64,000 bases of DNA from Planctomycetaceae bacterium (GCA_027487485.1 JAIYDN010000112.1:124001-188000), one strand, 5' to 3'; positions 14,567 to 21,786 are shown, counted from the stretch's first letter. Made by a program: numbers and translations. Notes: a model not told the origin generated them from the letters alone.

Positions 14567-15136
14567 TCAGTCTCGTGACTGTTCGAGCTCGATTCTTCGG
14601 TTTTCTTTCAATTGCCTTGTATTTTCTTTGATCTGCCATGCGTTGTATTCTTCCGATGAGATCGCGTCCACACCATCGTAAAGCGTGAAGCTGCGGACAT
14701 ATACGGTCTGACTAACCTCGACTGGGTTCGTCTGTGTATCGATCTTCAACGCCCAGGACAATTCGATTAGGCCAAAATCGTCACAGGAGCAATCGATAGA
14801 CAACGGAATATTTTCATATGTCGCGAGACGCTTGGTATTGGCTTTCCATGACTGAGGCGCAAAGGGATTCAGGACGAAATCATTTCTCGTTGTGCCAATA
14901 ACTTTCCCGGACATTCTGGCAGTTCCTATCACATATTCCAAATGCGAAACTTCGACGTCCTCAGGTCCGTACTCGAGGAGAAAGGAAACCGCAACACCGA
15001 TGGAAAAAGCCGACGTGGATTTCACGTAGAAGCCTGGCGTGGCATGATGATAGATCTGGCCACCTCGTCTATCAACGCATGTAGGCCCGCCATCCATTCT
15101 GCTAAAGGGAACCGAGCACATTAATGTAATTTTCAT
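14567..15136 (-). CDS. Cassette-encoded protein of unknown function
   Basis: About 189 aa from MKITLMCSVPFSRMDGGPT, with a strong GGAGG seven nt upstream, one of the best ribosome-binding sites in the array. The N-terminal half is beta-rich (GGQIYHHATPGFYVKS, IGVAVSFLLEYG). The C-terminus is a charged helix (WQIKENTRQLKENRRIELEQ), perhaps a coiled coil. No signal peptide or TM segment. Not recognised. Confidence 0.6.
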   Translation of the reverse strand: MKITLMCSVPFSRMDGGPTCVDRRGGQIYHHATPGFYVKSTSAFSIGVAVSFLLEYGPEDVEVSHLEYVIGTARMSGKVIGTTRNDFVLNPFAPQSWKANTKRLATYENIPLSIDCSCDDFGLIELSWALKIDTQTNPVEVSQTVYVRSFTLYDGVDAISSEEYNAWQIKENTRQLKENRRIELEQSRD

Positions 15137-15146
15137 GTTTCCCTCC

Positions 15147-15239
15147 GACGATCGTTTGCGATCACCCAGCCCGAGCAAGTTGACTCAACGCAAGTCAAAA
15201 CGGGAGATCGAGCGCTTGGCGTGCATCGCTTGGTTAACC
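15147..15239 (-). repeat. attC-like site 18 (subfamily B)
   Basis: TTGACTCAACGCAAGTCAAAAC centre shared with sites at 2771 and 17239. The coding-strand left core GGTTAACCAAGCG contains the TAA stop of the DUF416 gene. The right core appears as GATCGTC instead of GTTCGTC, a one-base loss of the expected GTT. Confidence 0.68.
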
Positions 15240-15860
15240 GACAGTTTTGGTAATTCCGTCTTGGGTGTCTAGTGCATTTGAAATGAATTTGGCGAGATCG
15301 CTCTCGTAGGATTGGCCTTCAACAAATGAGCGAAGATTTTTGTTTCCCGAAATTGACCGAATCAATTCAATTTGATTTCGGACTTCGAGGAGCATCATCG
15401 GGTGAGAGTCGATGTCAGCCGACGAGGTTGATGATTTGCAGCCTGGATCTATCGTCGTTTGGACAGCAAAATCGACCGTGTCGTAGCACACTTGCAGTGC
15501 GTCAGCTAATGGTTCATTGTCGTTTGTTTGGAGCTGACCAAGCAAATCGAGATGTGCTAGTCCTGCGTTAAGCGCAAACGATCCAAGTATCGAGCCGAAA
15601 TCATCGGTGTGCGGAATATGAGGTTCCATTTCTTGCTGGAGTTTCGATGCGTCCACGCCTACACCATCGAGCCATCCGAACCCAGAATCACGACATTTCA
15701 TCAGGACTTCGTTGTCGCCCCAGCTCTCGGTTACCGTGAACCGTCGGTACAACGGTTCCAATCTCAGACAGCAAATAAGGCACAACGCGACCTTCTCACG
15801 CTGCGAAAGCAGGGTTGTTTGGGCCTTAATGGTCTCGGTGTAGTAGGCGAAATCAATCAT
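15234..15860 (-). CDS. DUF416 family protein
   Basis: About 208 aa from MIDFAYYTETIKAQTTLLSQ. The region REKVALCLICCLRLEPLYRRF matches the 'kvafaa.caeRllPlY..F' opening typical of DUF416 (YjaG-like), followed by an all-helical domain and a C-terminal helix (YESDLAKFISNALDTQDG). DUF416 proteins are soluble and uncharacterised; some occur as orphan immunity-like genes. The start lies about 12 nt after the attC right core at 15872, and the stop lies in the left core of the next site. Confidence 0.7.
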   Translation of the reverse strand: MIDFAYYTETIKAQTTLLSQREKVALCLICCLRLEPLYRRFTVTESWGDNEVLMKCRDSGFGWLDGVGVDASKLQQEMEPHIPHTDDFGSILGSFALNAGLAHLDLLGQLQTNDNEPLADALQVCYDTVDFAVQTTIDPGCKSSTSSADIDSHPMMLLEVRNQIELIRSISGNKNLRSFVEGQSYESDLAKFISNALDTQDGITKTVG

Positions 15861-15865
15861 TCGTC

Positions 15866-15956
15866 GGATAACGGCACGCATCACCGCGGTCGCGGCGAGT
15901 GATACTCCATTGAAAAAACGCCCGACCCGCGACTCCGGCGCATGCGATAGTTATTT
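15866..15956 (-). repeat. attC-like site 19 (subfamily C)
   Basis: GCATCACCGCGGTCGCGGC pairs with GCCCGACCCGCGACTCCGGCG; coding-strand ends AATAACTATCGC and CCGTTATCCG. The TAA of the left core is the stop of the 15951 gene. Confidence 0.68.
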
Positions 15957-16619
15957 TGCGGGCTTAGTGATGTACCCGATTTCCTTTAGGTCCTTCGCGA
16001 TCACTTTAAGCGTCGCGTCAGGATTTAGCGATTCCACAATTTCAGTCGTTAACGGAAGATGTTGATAGACGTGCCGGATGCTGTCAATTGGAAGTTCGGT
16101 CTCATAGTAGTCCTCCGCAAACGTTTGGTATGTTTTCGGTTTTCCGTCAAAAAATCCCAAAAGGTAGCAGGAACCATCCGGATCGGTAGAACGCGGGAAT
16201 TTGACTTGGCCTGTCGACCAGCCTTTTTCGTCATGTAGACGCCAAATGCAGAATGTTATATCTGACATCGAGAAAGCAGGTTCAACCAACGCAGAAGAAA
16301 AACAGTTCGGCACATCCTCGAGGAGGCCTGGCCAAATCGACGGCGGATTGTCTCGATATGGAGTCATCGAAGATTCATGAACGAAGCCCTTTACGAGGCA
16401 ACCACTCCGATTGAATAAAGCGAACAAGTCGTCGCCGCTTCCATTTCGCATAGAGCCCATTTCCTCGCCGCGTCCCCATTTCGCGTTAAACGAAAAGTAC
16501 CGCATGTCCCAATCATCGGGCGACATGATGGAATCAAGGACCGCAAGCGATTGCATTAACGCCTTCAGTGAACGAACATCGGGAAGTGGTGTAAGGTTAC
16601 GAGTTGAAATCGAAGCCAT
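15951..16619 (-). CDS. Uncharacterised cassette protein of a recurrent family
   Basis: A 222-aa soluble protein: MASISTRNLTPLPDVRSLKA, then WDMRYFSFNAKWGRGEEMGSM, RNGSGDDLFALFNRSGCLVKGF and WPGLLEDVPNCF. I recall proteins with this 'YYSFNxxW...MxSMRxGSGDD' pattern in many bacteria, often in accessory gene clusters and near immunity-type genes, but no function is known to me. Its TAA stop is inside the attC left core. No signal peptide or TM segment; probably cytoplasmic. Confidence 0.66.
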   Translation of the reverse strand: MASISTRNLTPLPDVRSLKALMQSLAVLDSIMSPDDWDMRYFSFNAKWGRGEEMGSMRNGSGDDLFALFNRSGCLVKGFVHESSMTPYRDNPPSIWPGLLEDVPNCFSSALVEPAFSMSDITFCIWRLHDEKGWSTGQVKFPRSTDPDGSCYLLGFFDGKPKTYQTFAEDYYETELPIDSIRHVYQHLPLTTEIVESLNPDATLKVIAKDLKEIGYITKPAK

Positions 16620-16635
16620 TGAGTTCTCTGAGCAA

Positions 16636-16728
16636 AATAATGCCTCCGATGACCGAGCGGCGGCAAGTAAAGTTTCTAAAAGTCAACGCGGCCGATCCGC
16701 CGTTTCGTGGCCATCGGTTTGTTCGTCC
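16636..16728 (-). repeat. attC-like site 20
   Basis: Coding strand GGACGAACAAACCGATGGCC ... CGGAGGCATTATTTTG. The left core is strong, the right core weak (ATTATTT in place of GTT). The left half is translated as the C-terminus of the 16683 gene. Confidence 0.58.
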
Positions 16729-17216
16729 GCTTCGATAACAAGATTTGAAACTAAATTGTCCGCTATTCTAACATTGTCAAAAGGCTTGCCGTTCACGTCG
16801 AGTTGGCATTCACCAAAAGGAGCAACCGAGCGATATTTTCTTGAGTATTCGGCACCGTTCTTACCTTGAATTGCTAGCTGGTCCCAAATCCAGGCAATTG
16901 TCTCTACATCGATATCTTTATTCAACCGATCAGCGAGTTGCCGCTTGAACATCACGAAGCTAGTTTCATCAACTATGTAGTCTGGGTTGAAGAAGACGTT
17001 TGGGAATGCAATTTGAGTCCATCGAAGGATTGTCTCCCATTGCAATTGACCAACGCCTTGTGGGGGCATTGATCTTACAGTTTCAAGACGTGCAGTAACG
17101 TCGCGATTCCATGCGTTAAGTTCTCGATAAGGTGCGGTCTTGATGACAATGCCGACCACCAATAAACCGATCAGTATCGCAGAAACAATTGAGAAGTATT
17201 TGACAATTCTCGCCAT
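16683..17216 (-). CDS. Membrane-anchored protein of unknown function
   Basis: A 177-aa protein with an N-terminal TM anchor (YFSIVSAILIGLLVVGIVI) and an extracytoplasmic domain rich in Trp (LQWETILRWTQIAFPNVFF, TIAWIWDQLAIQGKNGAEY). A TTGGAG ribosome-binding site lies upstream. The last about 14 residues (ADEQTDGHETADRPR) are read from attC-like site 20, the second case in the array of a protein tail made from recombination-site DNA. Family not recognised. Confidence 0.6.
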   Translation of the reverse strand: MARIVKYFSIVSAILIGLLVVGIVIKTAPYRELNAWNRDVTARLETVRSMPPQGVGQLQWETILRWTQIAFPNVFFNPDYIVDETSFVMFKRQLADRLNKDIDVETIAWIWDQLAIQGKNGAEYSRKYRSVAPFGECQLDVNGKPFDNVRIADNLVSNLVIEADEQTDGHETADRPR

Positions 17217-17238
17217 ATCGGAAAACGATCACTCCAAG

Positions 17239-17330
17239 GACGAACGCCTGCGATCAACCAGCCCGAGCAGTTGACTCAACGCAAGTCAAAACGGCCGATC
17301 AAGGGCTTGGCGTGCCTCGCTTAGTTCTGT
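17239..17330 (-). repeat. attC-like site 21 (subfamily B; right end of array)
   Basis: GACGAACGCCTGCGATCAAC, the TTGACTCAACGCAAGTCAAAAC centre and GGCGTGCCTCGCTTAGTTCTG. This is the last recognisable site before the repeat zone; no further element of this type occurs to the right. Confidence 0.7.
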
Positions 17331-17584
17331 GGCAACTCCGTAGAGGTCCTCAGTGTACCAAATTCCATAGAGCACCGCACGAAGGGCAGAGGCAGCCGTA
17401 CTCGAGCCTTAAGAAGCTTGAAACAAGACTGACCTTTTGAAATAGAATCCCACCGGCAATAGAACGCTTGCGTCCGTTGGAGCAGTCGAATCCCACCCAA
17501 GGTAAGTCGAAGCAGTACGGAACCGACCGTTGGAAGAAACTCGCGTTGGACCGTCTTCTTATCATTGATCGGCCTCAGAATCAC
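17321..17584 (-). CDS. Doubtful ORF, possible terminal cassette gene
   Basis: An 87-codon ORF whose TAA stop lies next to the left core of attC-like site 21, the position expected for a cassette gene. The sequence (SVLLRLTLGGIRLLQRTQAF, then KLLKARVRLPLPFVRCS) has no recognisable fold and its 5' end runs into the long hairpin at 17553-17609. It may be a decayed gene. Confidence 0.25.
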   Translation of the reverse strand: MILRPINDKKTVQREFLPTVGSVLLRLTLGGIRLLQRTQAFYCRWDSISKGQSCFKLLKARVRLPLPFVRCSMEFGTLRTSTELPQN

Positions 17585-17609
17585 GAAGGCCGATCAGTGA
17601 TAAGAAGAC
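17553..17609. repeat. Long perfect-type hairpin
   Basis: GTCTTCTTATCATTGATCGG CCT is followed by an 11-nt loop and AGG CCGATCAGTGATAAGAAGAC, giving a 23-bp stem with one mismatch. It has no T-tract, so it is not a typical terminator. It lies at the right boundary of the cassette array, where attI or a terminal structure would be expected. Confidence 0.75.
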
Positions 17610-17755
17610 TACAAAACGAGCCCTCCAAAAAAACTGCAAGACTTTTCCCAAGGCTACCGGTACGTACTACTTGACATCAAGGGCCATAGCGATGTTTTTT
17701 CGGGTCTGTTTCCGGAATTCAAACTACCCAAATCGCTTGTAGCAGGAGGATAACC

Positions 17756-17830
17756 ATGGCAATCGGGATAGGGACTTGGATTGCTCCGGCCGGCATGCTA
17801 GTCCGCATCTGGCGGTTCATATCTTTTTAG
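17756..17830 (+). CDS. Putative 24-aa peptide behind a strong RBS
   Basis: AGGAGGATAACC ATG gives an ideal Shine-Dalgarno sequence seven nt from the start, reading MAIGIGTWIAPAGMLVRIWR and ending FISF. A TTGACA hexamer occurs about 85 nt upstream. It could be a leader peptide or a remnant 5' end of a lost gene. The 17585-18033 interval holds no other gene. Confidence 0.3.
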   Translation: MAIGIGTWIAPAGMLVRIWRFISF

Positions 17831-18033
17831 TAGGCTTGAGTCAGAGTTCGCTTGGCTGATTGCTTTTCGCAGTGCGAAGCCGCGACTGTGTGCGTTTCGG
17901 ATATTTGTGCTCAGTTCCGTGAAGACTTGAAGAAAAGTTCGCGGTTTCCGTGCTTGCGTGAGTTAGCCCTCGGGCGATTCCCTAGACTCGTGGCTATACC
18001 CCACGTGAATGTAAGACCCCAGTCTAGGAGCCC

Positions 18034-19053
18034 ATGACCTTGCTACGTCACACTTACTGTTGCACCCTGTCGCTATGCTTGCTCGGTACTCTCGGCCTCC
18101 TCGCGTTCGGTGCAGATGCCGACCCGGAAGCGAAAGTTATCAAATTGGCCGAGTCCCTACCCAATCGCGAACCGATTGAACTAAAGCCGATTCGTAGGTT
18201 AACTCGAAGTACAGAAGCGTACCAAGAAACAAACCAAGAAGCTGGCAATTCCTTTCCAGGCAAAGAGAACTCTGGTATCGTCAAAAGTCGGCAATATCCC
18301 GATCTGTTTTGGGTAGAGAACGATTCTGGCGACGATCCGAAGATCTACCCGATTCGGGCTTCCGGGGAAGATTACAGAAGTGCTCGCTACGCGGGCGACC
18401 TGGGAGTCACCATTGCTAATGCAATCAACGTGGACTGGGAGGATATCACCGTTGACGCGTCAGGCAATGTCATTGTGGCTGATGTTGGGAACAATCGGAA
18501 CGATCGCCGTGATCTGGTTTTCTATATTGTGCCCGAGCCATCACCTGATGCGGGACGAACCACTGCGATAAAACGCTACTTCATCCGCTATCCAGATCAA
18601 AATGCTTTTCCTCCGCAGGAAAGCGAGAGAAACTTTGATTGCGAGGCAGTTTTTACGGTTGGCGATACCATCCACTGCTTCAGCAAGAACCGAGGCAACA
18701 AGCTAACTACTCTGTATCGACTGGATCATCCGAGGTCGGATGAAGTGACGACTCTGACAAAACTTGACACACTGAATCTCAATGGCCAGGTCGTTGGGGC
18801 CGATGCGTCCAGCGATGGGAAACGCTTAGTCGCCATCACCTATCGCGATATATGGCTTTTCGAGCGTGAGTCGACCGAAGTTTCCTTCTTCGACGGGCGA
18901 GTTTCCTGGGCTCCATTCCGAGGGGACCAGGTAGAGTCAGTGTGTTTCGCCAGTGATGAAACGCTTTTCTTGATCGATGAGGCTACAGGTGCAATGCAAC
19001 TTGCACAATTGAGTGACTTGTCGCTCGTTCGCGCGGCAACTAGTAAAAAGTAG
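18034..19053 (+). CDS. Secreted beta-propeller-like protein
   Basis: A 339-aa protein with a signal peptide (CTLSLCLLGTLGLLAFGADA). The mature part has repeated strand-turn units (NSGIVKSRQYPDLFWVENDS, WEDITVDASGNVIVADVGNN, NFDCEAVFTVGDTIHCFSKN, VGADASSDGKRLVAITYRDI, VESVCFASDETLFLIDEATG). This is the pattern of a six-bladed propeller of the SdiA-regulated/esterase-like kind, probably binding small molecules or protein in the periplasm. The catalytic status is unclear. It is the first gene on the plus strand right of the array and stands alone. Confidence 0.68.
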   Translation: MTLLRHTYCCTLSLCLLGTLGLLAFGADADPEAKVIKLAESLPNREPIELKPIRRLTRSTEAYQETNQEAGNSFPGKENSGIVKSRQYPDLFWVENDSGDDPKIYPIRASGEDYRSARYAGDLGVTIANAINVDWEDITVDASGNVIVADVGNNRNDRRDLVFYIVPEPSPDAGRTTAIKRYFIRYPDQNAFPPQESERNFDCEAVFTVGDTIHCFSKNRGNKLTTLYRLDHPRSDEVTTLTKLDTLNLNGQVVGADASSDGKRLVAITYRDIWLFERESTEVSFFDGRVSWAPFRGDQVESVCFASDETLFLIDEATGAMQLAQLSDLSLVRAATSKK

Positions 19054-19078
19054 ACTTCGGGCATCAGGCCCGTTTCCT
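19054..19078 (+). terminator. Possible weak terminator
   Basis: CGGGCATCAGGCCCGTTTCC directly after the stop forms a short GC hairpin followed by a short T stretch. Confidence 0.4.
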
Positions 19079-19134
19079 TCCACTTAACGACGACCAACGA
19101 TCATGATTCGCAACTATTGTCTCGCGCAGGGGCC

Positions 19135-19210
19135 GGCGAATTGCTTTGAGGCGAAGTTTGGCTGGTAGCCGAGTCAAAGCCGACGCTCCGGCGTGTCAAA
19201 CCGGAGCAAG
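19135..19210. repeat. Dispersed REP-like element with GCTCCGG/CCGGAGC hairpin, copy 1
   Basis: GAGGCGAAGTTTGGCTGG ... GCTCCGGCGTGTCAAACCGG AGC. A second copy at 20963-21040 shares the same order of motifs. Confidence 0.7.
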
Positions 19211-19359
19211 TTGGCGACGGGGACTTGCCCTCGAAATGGCATAAGCAGAAAGGACCTTGGCATGCGGACAAGATGATCGCAAGTGGAGTCGGCATATCGA
19301 ACGCCCGGCTGCAAAGCCAGTGGGGCTTGAGTTAAAGACACTTTGGGAAGAGCATGCTC

Positions 19360-19455
19360 AACTTCGTTGAACCGTTGCATGCCGACCCGCATGTACCGTG
19401 GTCTGGTGAGACTGCCCGGAAGTGGGCATTCTTACCCGAATTATCTTAGGCGTTC
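19360..19455 (+). other. Possible 3' remnant of a group II intron-like element
   Basis: GAACCGTTGCATGCCGACCC GCATGTACCGTGGTC followed by TGGTGAGACTGCCCGG and CATTCTTACCCGAATT resembles the domain V/VI end of bacterial group II introns linked to reverse transcriptases. There is no reverse transcriptase ORF nearby, so this would be a fragment. It rests on memory of the motif order only. The rest of 19054-19475 holds no gene. Confidence 0.3.
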
Positions 19456-19475
19456 AGGACAACCAGTTGGTAGAG

Positions 19476-19931
19476 TTAGCCAGATTGGCCCGAGGATTGC
19501 TGACGTTTGAATTGGGCAGCGCATTTCCACATGAACAAGCCCATTAAGAAAACTCCAATCATTTTCACCCCGTAAAACAGACTAGACGCAAGTGAAAAAC
19601 GAATCTGAGAAGAACTGTCGAAACCAGGGATGTACATTACATCAACCCGCTGGCCAACATACAAACCGTCAATATTGGTCTTTCCATTTAATTGTTTTTC
19701 GTATTCGTCGTGAAACGAGTAATCAATAACTGTAGTTCTTGTTTTATACTTGCCTTTCCCTTCAATCACTGACACATTTGTGACGGTTGCTGTCGCCGTT
19801 TTTCCAAGAATTAAGTAACACAAATTGAAAAGCAAACCCCAAACGACCAATAAAAACAAAGACAGGCCAACTAAGCGACACCACCAAAAGTGGAAAACTT
19901 TTTCTTTTTCGGTCAATGCTTTTTTGTTCAT
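19476..19931 (-). CDS. DUF3592-like membrane protein
   Basis: A 151-aa protein with an N-terminal TM (LVGLSLFLLVVWGLLFNLCYLI), a central extracytoplasmic beta domain (TATVTNVSVIEGKGKYKTRT, TVIDYSFHDEYEKQLNGKTN, GLYVGQRVDVMYIPGFDSSS) and a second TM (GVKMIGVFLMGLFMWKC). The order TM-domain-TM and the 'G..V.V.Y.Pg' motif fit DUF3592. Function unknown. The local base composition is AT-rich compared with neighbours, which may mean recent acquisition. Confidence 0.68.
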   Translation of the reverse strand: MNKKALTEKEKVFHFWWCRLVGLSLFLLVVWGLLFNLCYLILGKTATATVTNVSVIEGKGKYKTRTTVIDYSFHDEYEKQLNGKTNIDGLYVGQRVDVMYIPGFDSSSQIRFSLASSLFYGVKMIGVFLMGLFMWKCAAQFKRQQSSGQSG

Positions 19932-20003
19932 GATTTGCCACCCAACATGTGTTCTTTGTGACTTTTCAAGGGACCTTGGATACTACGGTCGGGTGCCATA
20001 ATA

Positions 20004-20828
20004 TCATAATGCCCTAATGTCTAAGGATGGAGTCAGAGCCACGCGGAAGCCAATACTGTCGCTGGTGCTCGACGGGTTGCCATCTTGTCTCCACGCGGAC
20101 TGGCAGAGGGGCGCACGGGCGTCCCAGCCACCGCCGCGAACAACGCGAGTCATTCCCTCATCAGGTCCTACGGGATCGGTAACTGCACTTTTTGGATAGT
20201 CGCTATACCGATCCCAGCACCACTCCCAGACGTTCCCGTGCATATCGTACAACCCCCATGCGTTGGGTTTCTTTTGACCCACCGCGTGCGTCTTTTTTCC
20301 ACCATTTTCTCCCGACCAAGCATAATCCCCAAGAGATGTGGTGCTATCACCAAAACAGTAAGCCGCTGAGCTTTTAGCCCTACAAGCGTACTCCCACTCC
20401 GCTTCGAATGGCAATCGATAGACTAGGCCAGCCGCTTTTTCTTCGGGTAGCTCGGACAATCGCTTACAAAACTCCACTGCGTCTGACCAAGTGATCTGAT
20501 CGACCGGGTAGTTCGAGCTGTCACCCTCAACTTTGCTTCCTTGAAAACCACTTGGATTGCCGCCCATTACCCGTTTGTACTGAGTCTGAGTCACTTCAGT
20601 CACGCCCATGTAGAAGTCGTTGCTTATCGTCACTTGATGTTGCGGCCCTGGTTTCGGTACCCATTTAGTCGGTAGCAAGCCCATGTTGAAAGTCCCTTTG
20701 GGAATCAAGACCAGCTTCATACCAATACTGTTGGTCAGTACTTTTTGCGTCTCAAAGGTTTGCAATGCAGCACAAGATGCCAACAGCAGAAGTGTTGCAA
20801 TGCCGAAGGTTAGCACGTAACGATTCAT
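20004..20828 (-). CDS. Formylglycine-generating-enzyme (SUMF1) family lipoprotein
   Basis: A 274-aa protein with a lipobox (TLLLLASCAALQ), so probably membrane-attached, followed by the FGE-sulfatase domain: NSIGMKLVLIPKGTFNMG, GVTEVTQTQYKRVMGGNPSG, NYPVDQITWSDAVEFCKRLS, YRLPFEAEWEYACRA, YDMHGNVWEWCWDRYSDYP, RVVRGGGWDARAPLCQSAWR, GFRVAL. This domain is heavily expanded in planctomycetes, where many members are not sulfatase activators. No sulfatase is adjacent, so an actual formylglycine-generating role is unproven. Confidence 0.86.
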   Translation of the reverse strand: MNRYVLTFGIATLLLLASCAALQTFETQKVLTNSIGMKLVLIPKGTFNMGLLPTKWVPKPGPQHQVTISNDFYMGVTEVTQTQYKRVMGGNPSGFQGSKVEGDSSNYPVDQITWSDAVEFCKRLSELPEEKAAGLVYRLPFEAEWEYACRAKSSAAYCFGDSTTSLGDYAWSGENGGKKTHAVGQKKPNAWGLYDMHGNVWEWCWDRYSDYPKSAVTDPVGPDEGMTRVVRGGGWDARAPLCQSAWRQDGNPSSTSDSIGFRVALTPSLDIRAL

Positions 20829-20962
20829 GATTCTCTATTCTTTAACACCCATTTGCTAGCCTTCACGATATGAGCTCGCTAAGTTGAGACTTACTGAGTT
20901 CCAATGAGCCTTGTGCTTCTCCAGTCGCGTAAATGTACATCATCTGGCCAGTCGATTGGGCA

Positions 20963-21040
20963 GGCAAGCTACTTGGAGGCGAATTTTTGGCTGGGAGCTA
21001 AGTAAAAACCGAAGCTCCGGCGTGTCAAACCGGAGCGACC
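20963..21040. repeat. REP-like element with GCTCCGG/CCGGAGC hairpin, copy 2
   Basis: GAGGCGAATTTTTGGCTGG ... GCTCCGGCGTGTCAAACCGG AGCGACC; same layout as copy 1 at 19135. Confidence 0.7.
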
Positions 21041-21511
21041 TCGTTAACGAGAAAAGAAGCCCTCAATAAACAACCAACAAACCGTGTTTGCAGGTTCAAT
21101 TGGGGCCTCGCCTTCCTGTCCTTTTCGTTTCCGAAGGCAGCTGAAGTCAAAGAAAGCTCCACCTCCAAAACTGGCACCTGAGCCAACCGAGAGATGCATC
21201 AAGGATTCTTGACCATTGAACGCCGAGCCATCTTTGAACAGATTGGCGTTAGCACCTGTGATTGAACGAGAGATCGTTCCATCTTGGCTCCCAGACTTTC
21301 CAACCATCCCCTACTACCTAGATCAAAAAAGCTTTTGATCCGTATATTGTCATTCGCAGAACGAGCGATCGCACGGAGAGAATGCTCAAACATTCTCGAT
21401 AAATTCACGATCCCAAAACCAGGCAATTTGGGTCTCCATTAAGATTGGTAAACCTTGAATATCAGTTCAGAGATAACAGTCCCAAACCGGGATAATAACG
21501 AGTTCTACGAT

Positions 21512-21558
21512 GGTAGCTTTCAGTTGAGTGCTCCGCCGAGATAAACTCGACGGAAGCT
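21512..21558. repeat. Dispersed repeat, copy 3
   Basis: GGTAGCTTTCAGTTGAGTGC then TCCGCCGAGATAAACTCGAC; 16 kb from the copies in the tandem duplication. Confidence 0.8.
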
Positions 21559-21721
21559 AATTAGTTGTCAGTGGGCAGTCGTCAGTAGGCAGAAGACGAC
21601 GCCGTGCTTGTGCTCAGTGAAACGGTGCTCGTGCTCGAAATCGAATCGAGGCTTCTATAACAGGGGGTGACGAGCACGAGCGCCGCGATGCTGAGCACGA
21701 GCACGATGAATTCCTGCTTTG

Positions 21722-21770
21722 GGTAGCTCTCAGTTGTGCGCTCCGCCGAGATAAACTCGACGGAAGCGAG
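21722..21770. repeat. Dispersed repeat, copy 4
   Basis: GGTAGCTCTCAGTTGTGCGC then TCCGCCGAGATAAACTCGAC and GGAAGCGAG. Confidence 0.8.
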
Positions 21771-21786
21771 AGCTGGGCCCAGTTCC

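Larger units (their letters stand above)
1..17330 (-). mobile_element. Integron-type gene cassette array (CALIN-like, no integrase seen)
   Basis: About 25 short genes, all on the minus strand, are separated by at least 21 imperfect palindromes of about 80-110 bp. On the coding strand these start with (G)AAC(AA) and end in GCGTT plus a variable tail, and the two ends often pair (ACGAAC/GTTCGT, ATAAC/GTTAT, CAGAAC/GTTCTG). This is the layout of integron attC sites (R''...R'). Genes sit tightly between sites, with stops inside R'' and starts just after R'. Cassettes read leftwards, so an integrase platform would be expected to the right of 17.3 kb; none is there. Between about 2.95 and 5.5 kb the regular gene-attC alternation is lost. 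The assignment rests on sequence pattern; recombination activity is inference. Confidence 0.72.

Noticed and set aside
529-17330. The regularly spaced repeats could be CRISPR
   Set aside because: Repeats are 80-110 bp, palindromic, sequence-divergent, and spaced by whole genes rather than 30-40 bp spacers; no cas genes.
21044-21307. 87-aa minus ORF as a real gene
   Set aside because: Short, ends in a repeat zone, Gly/Ser-rich fragment without start signal; treated as a remnant.
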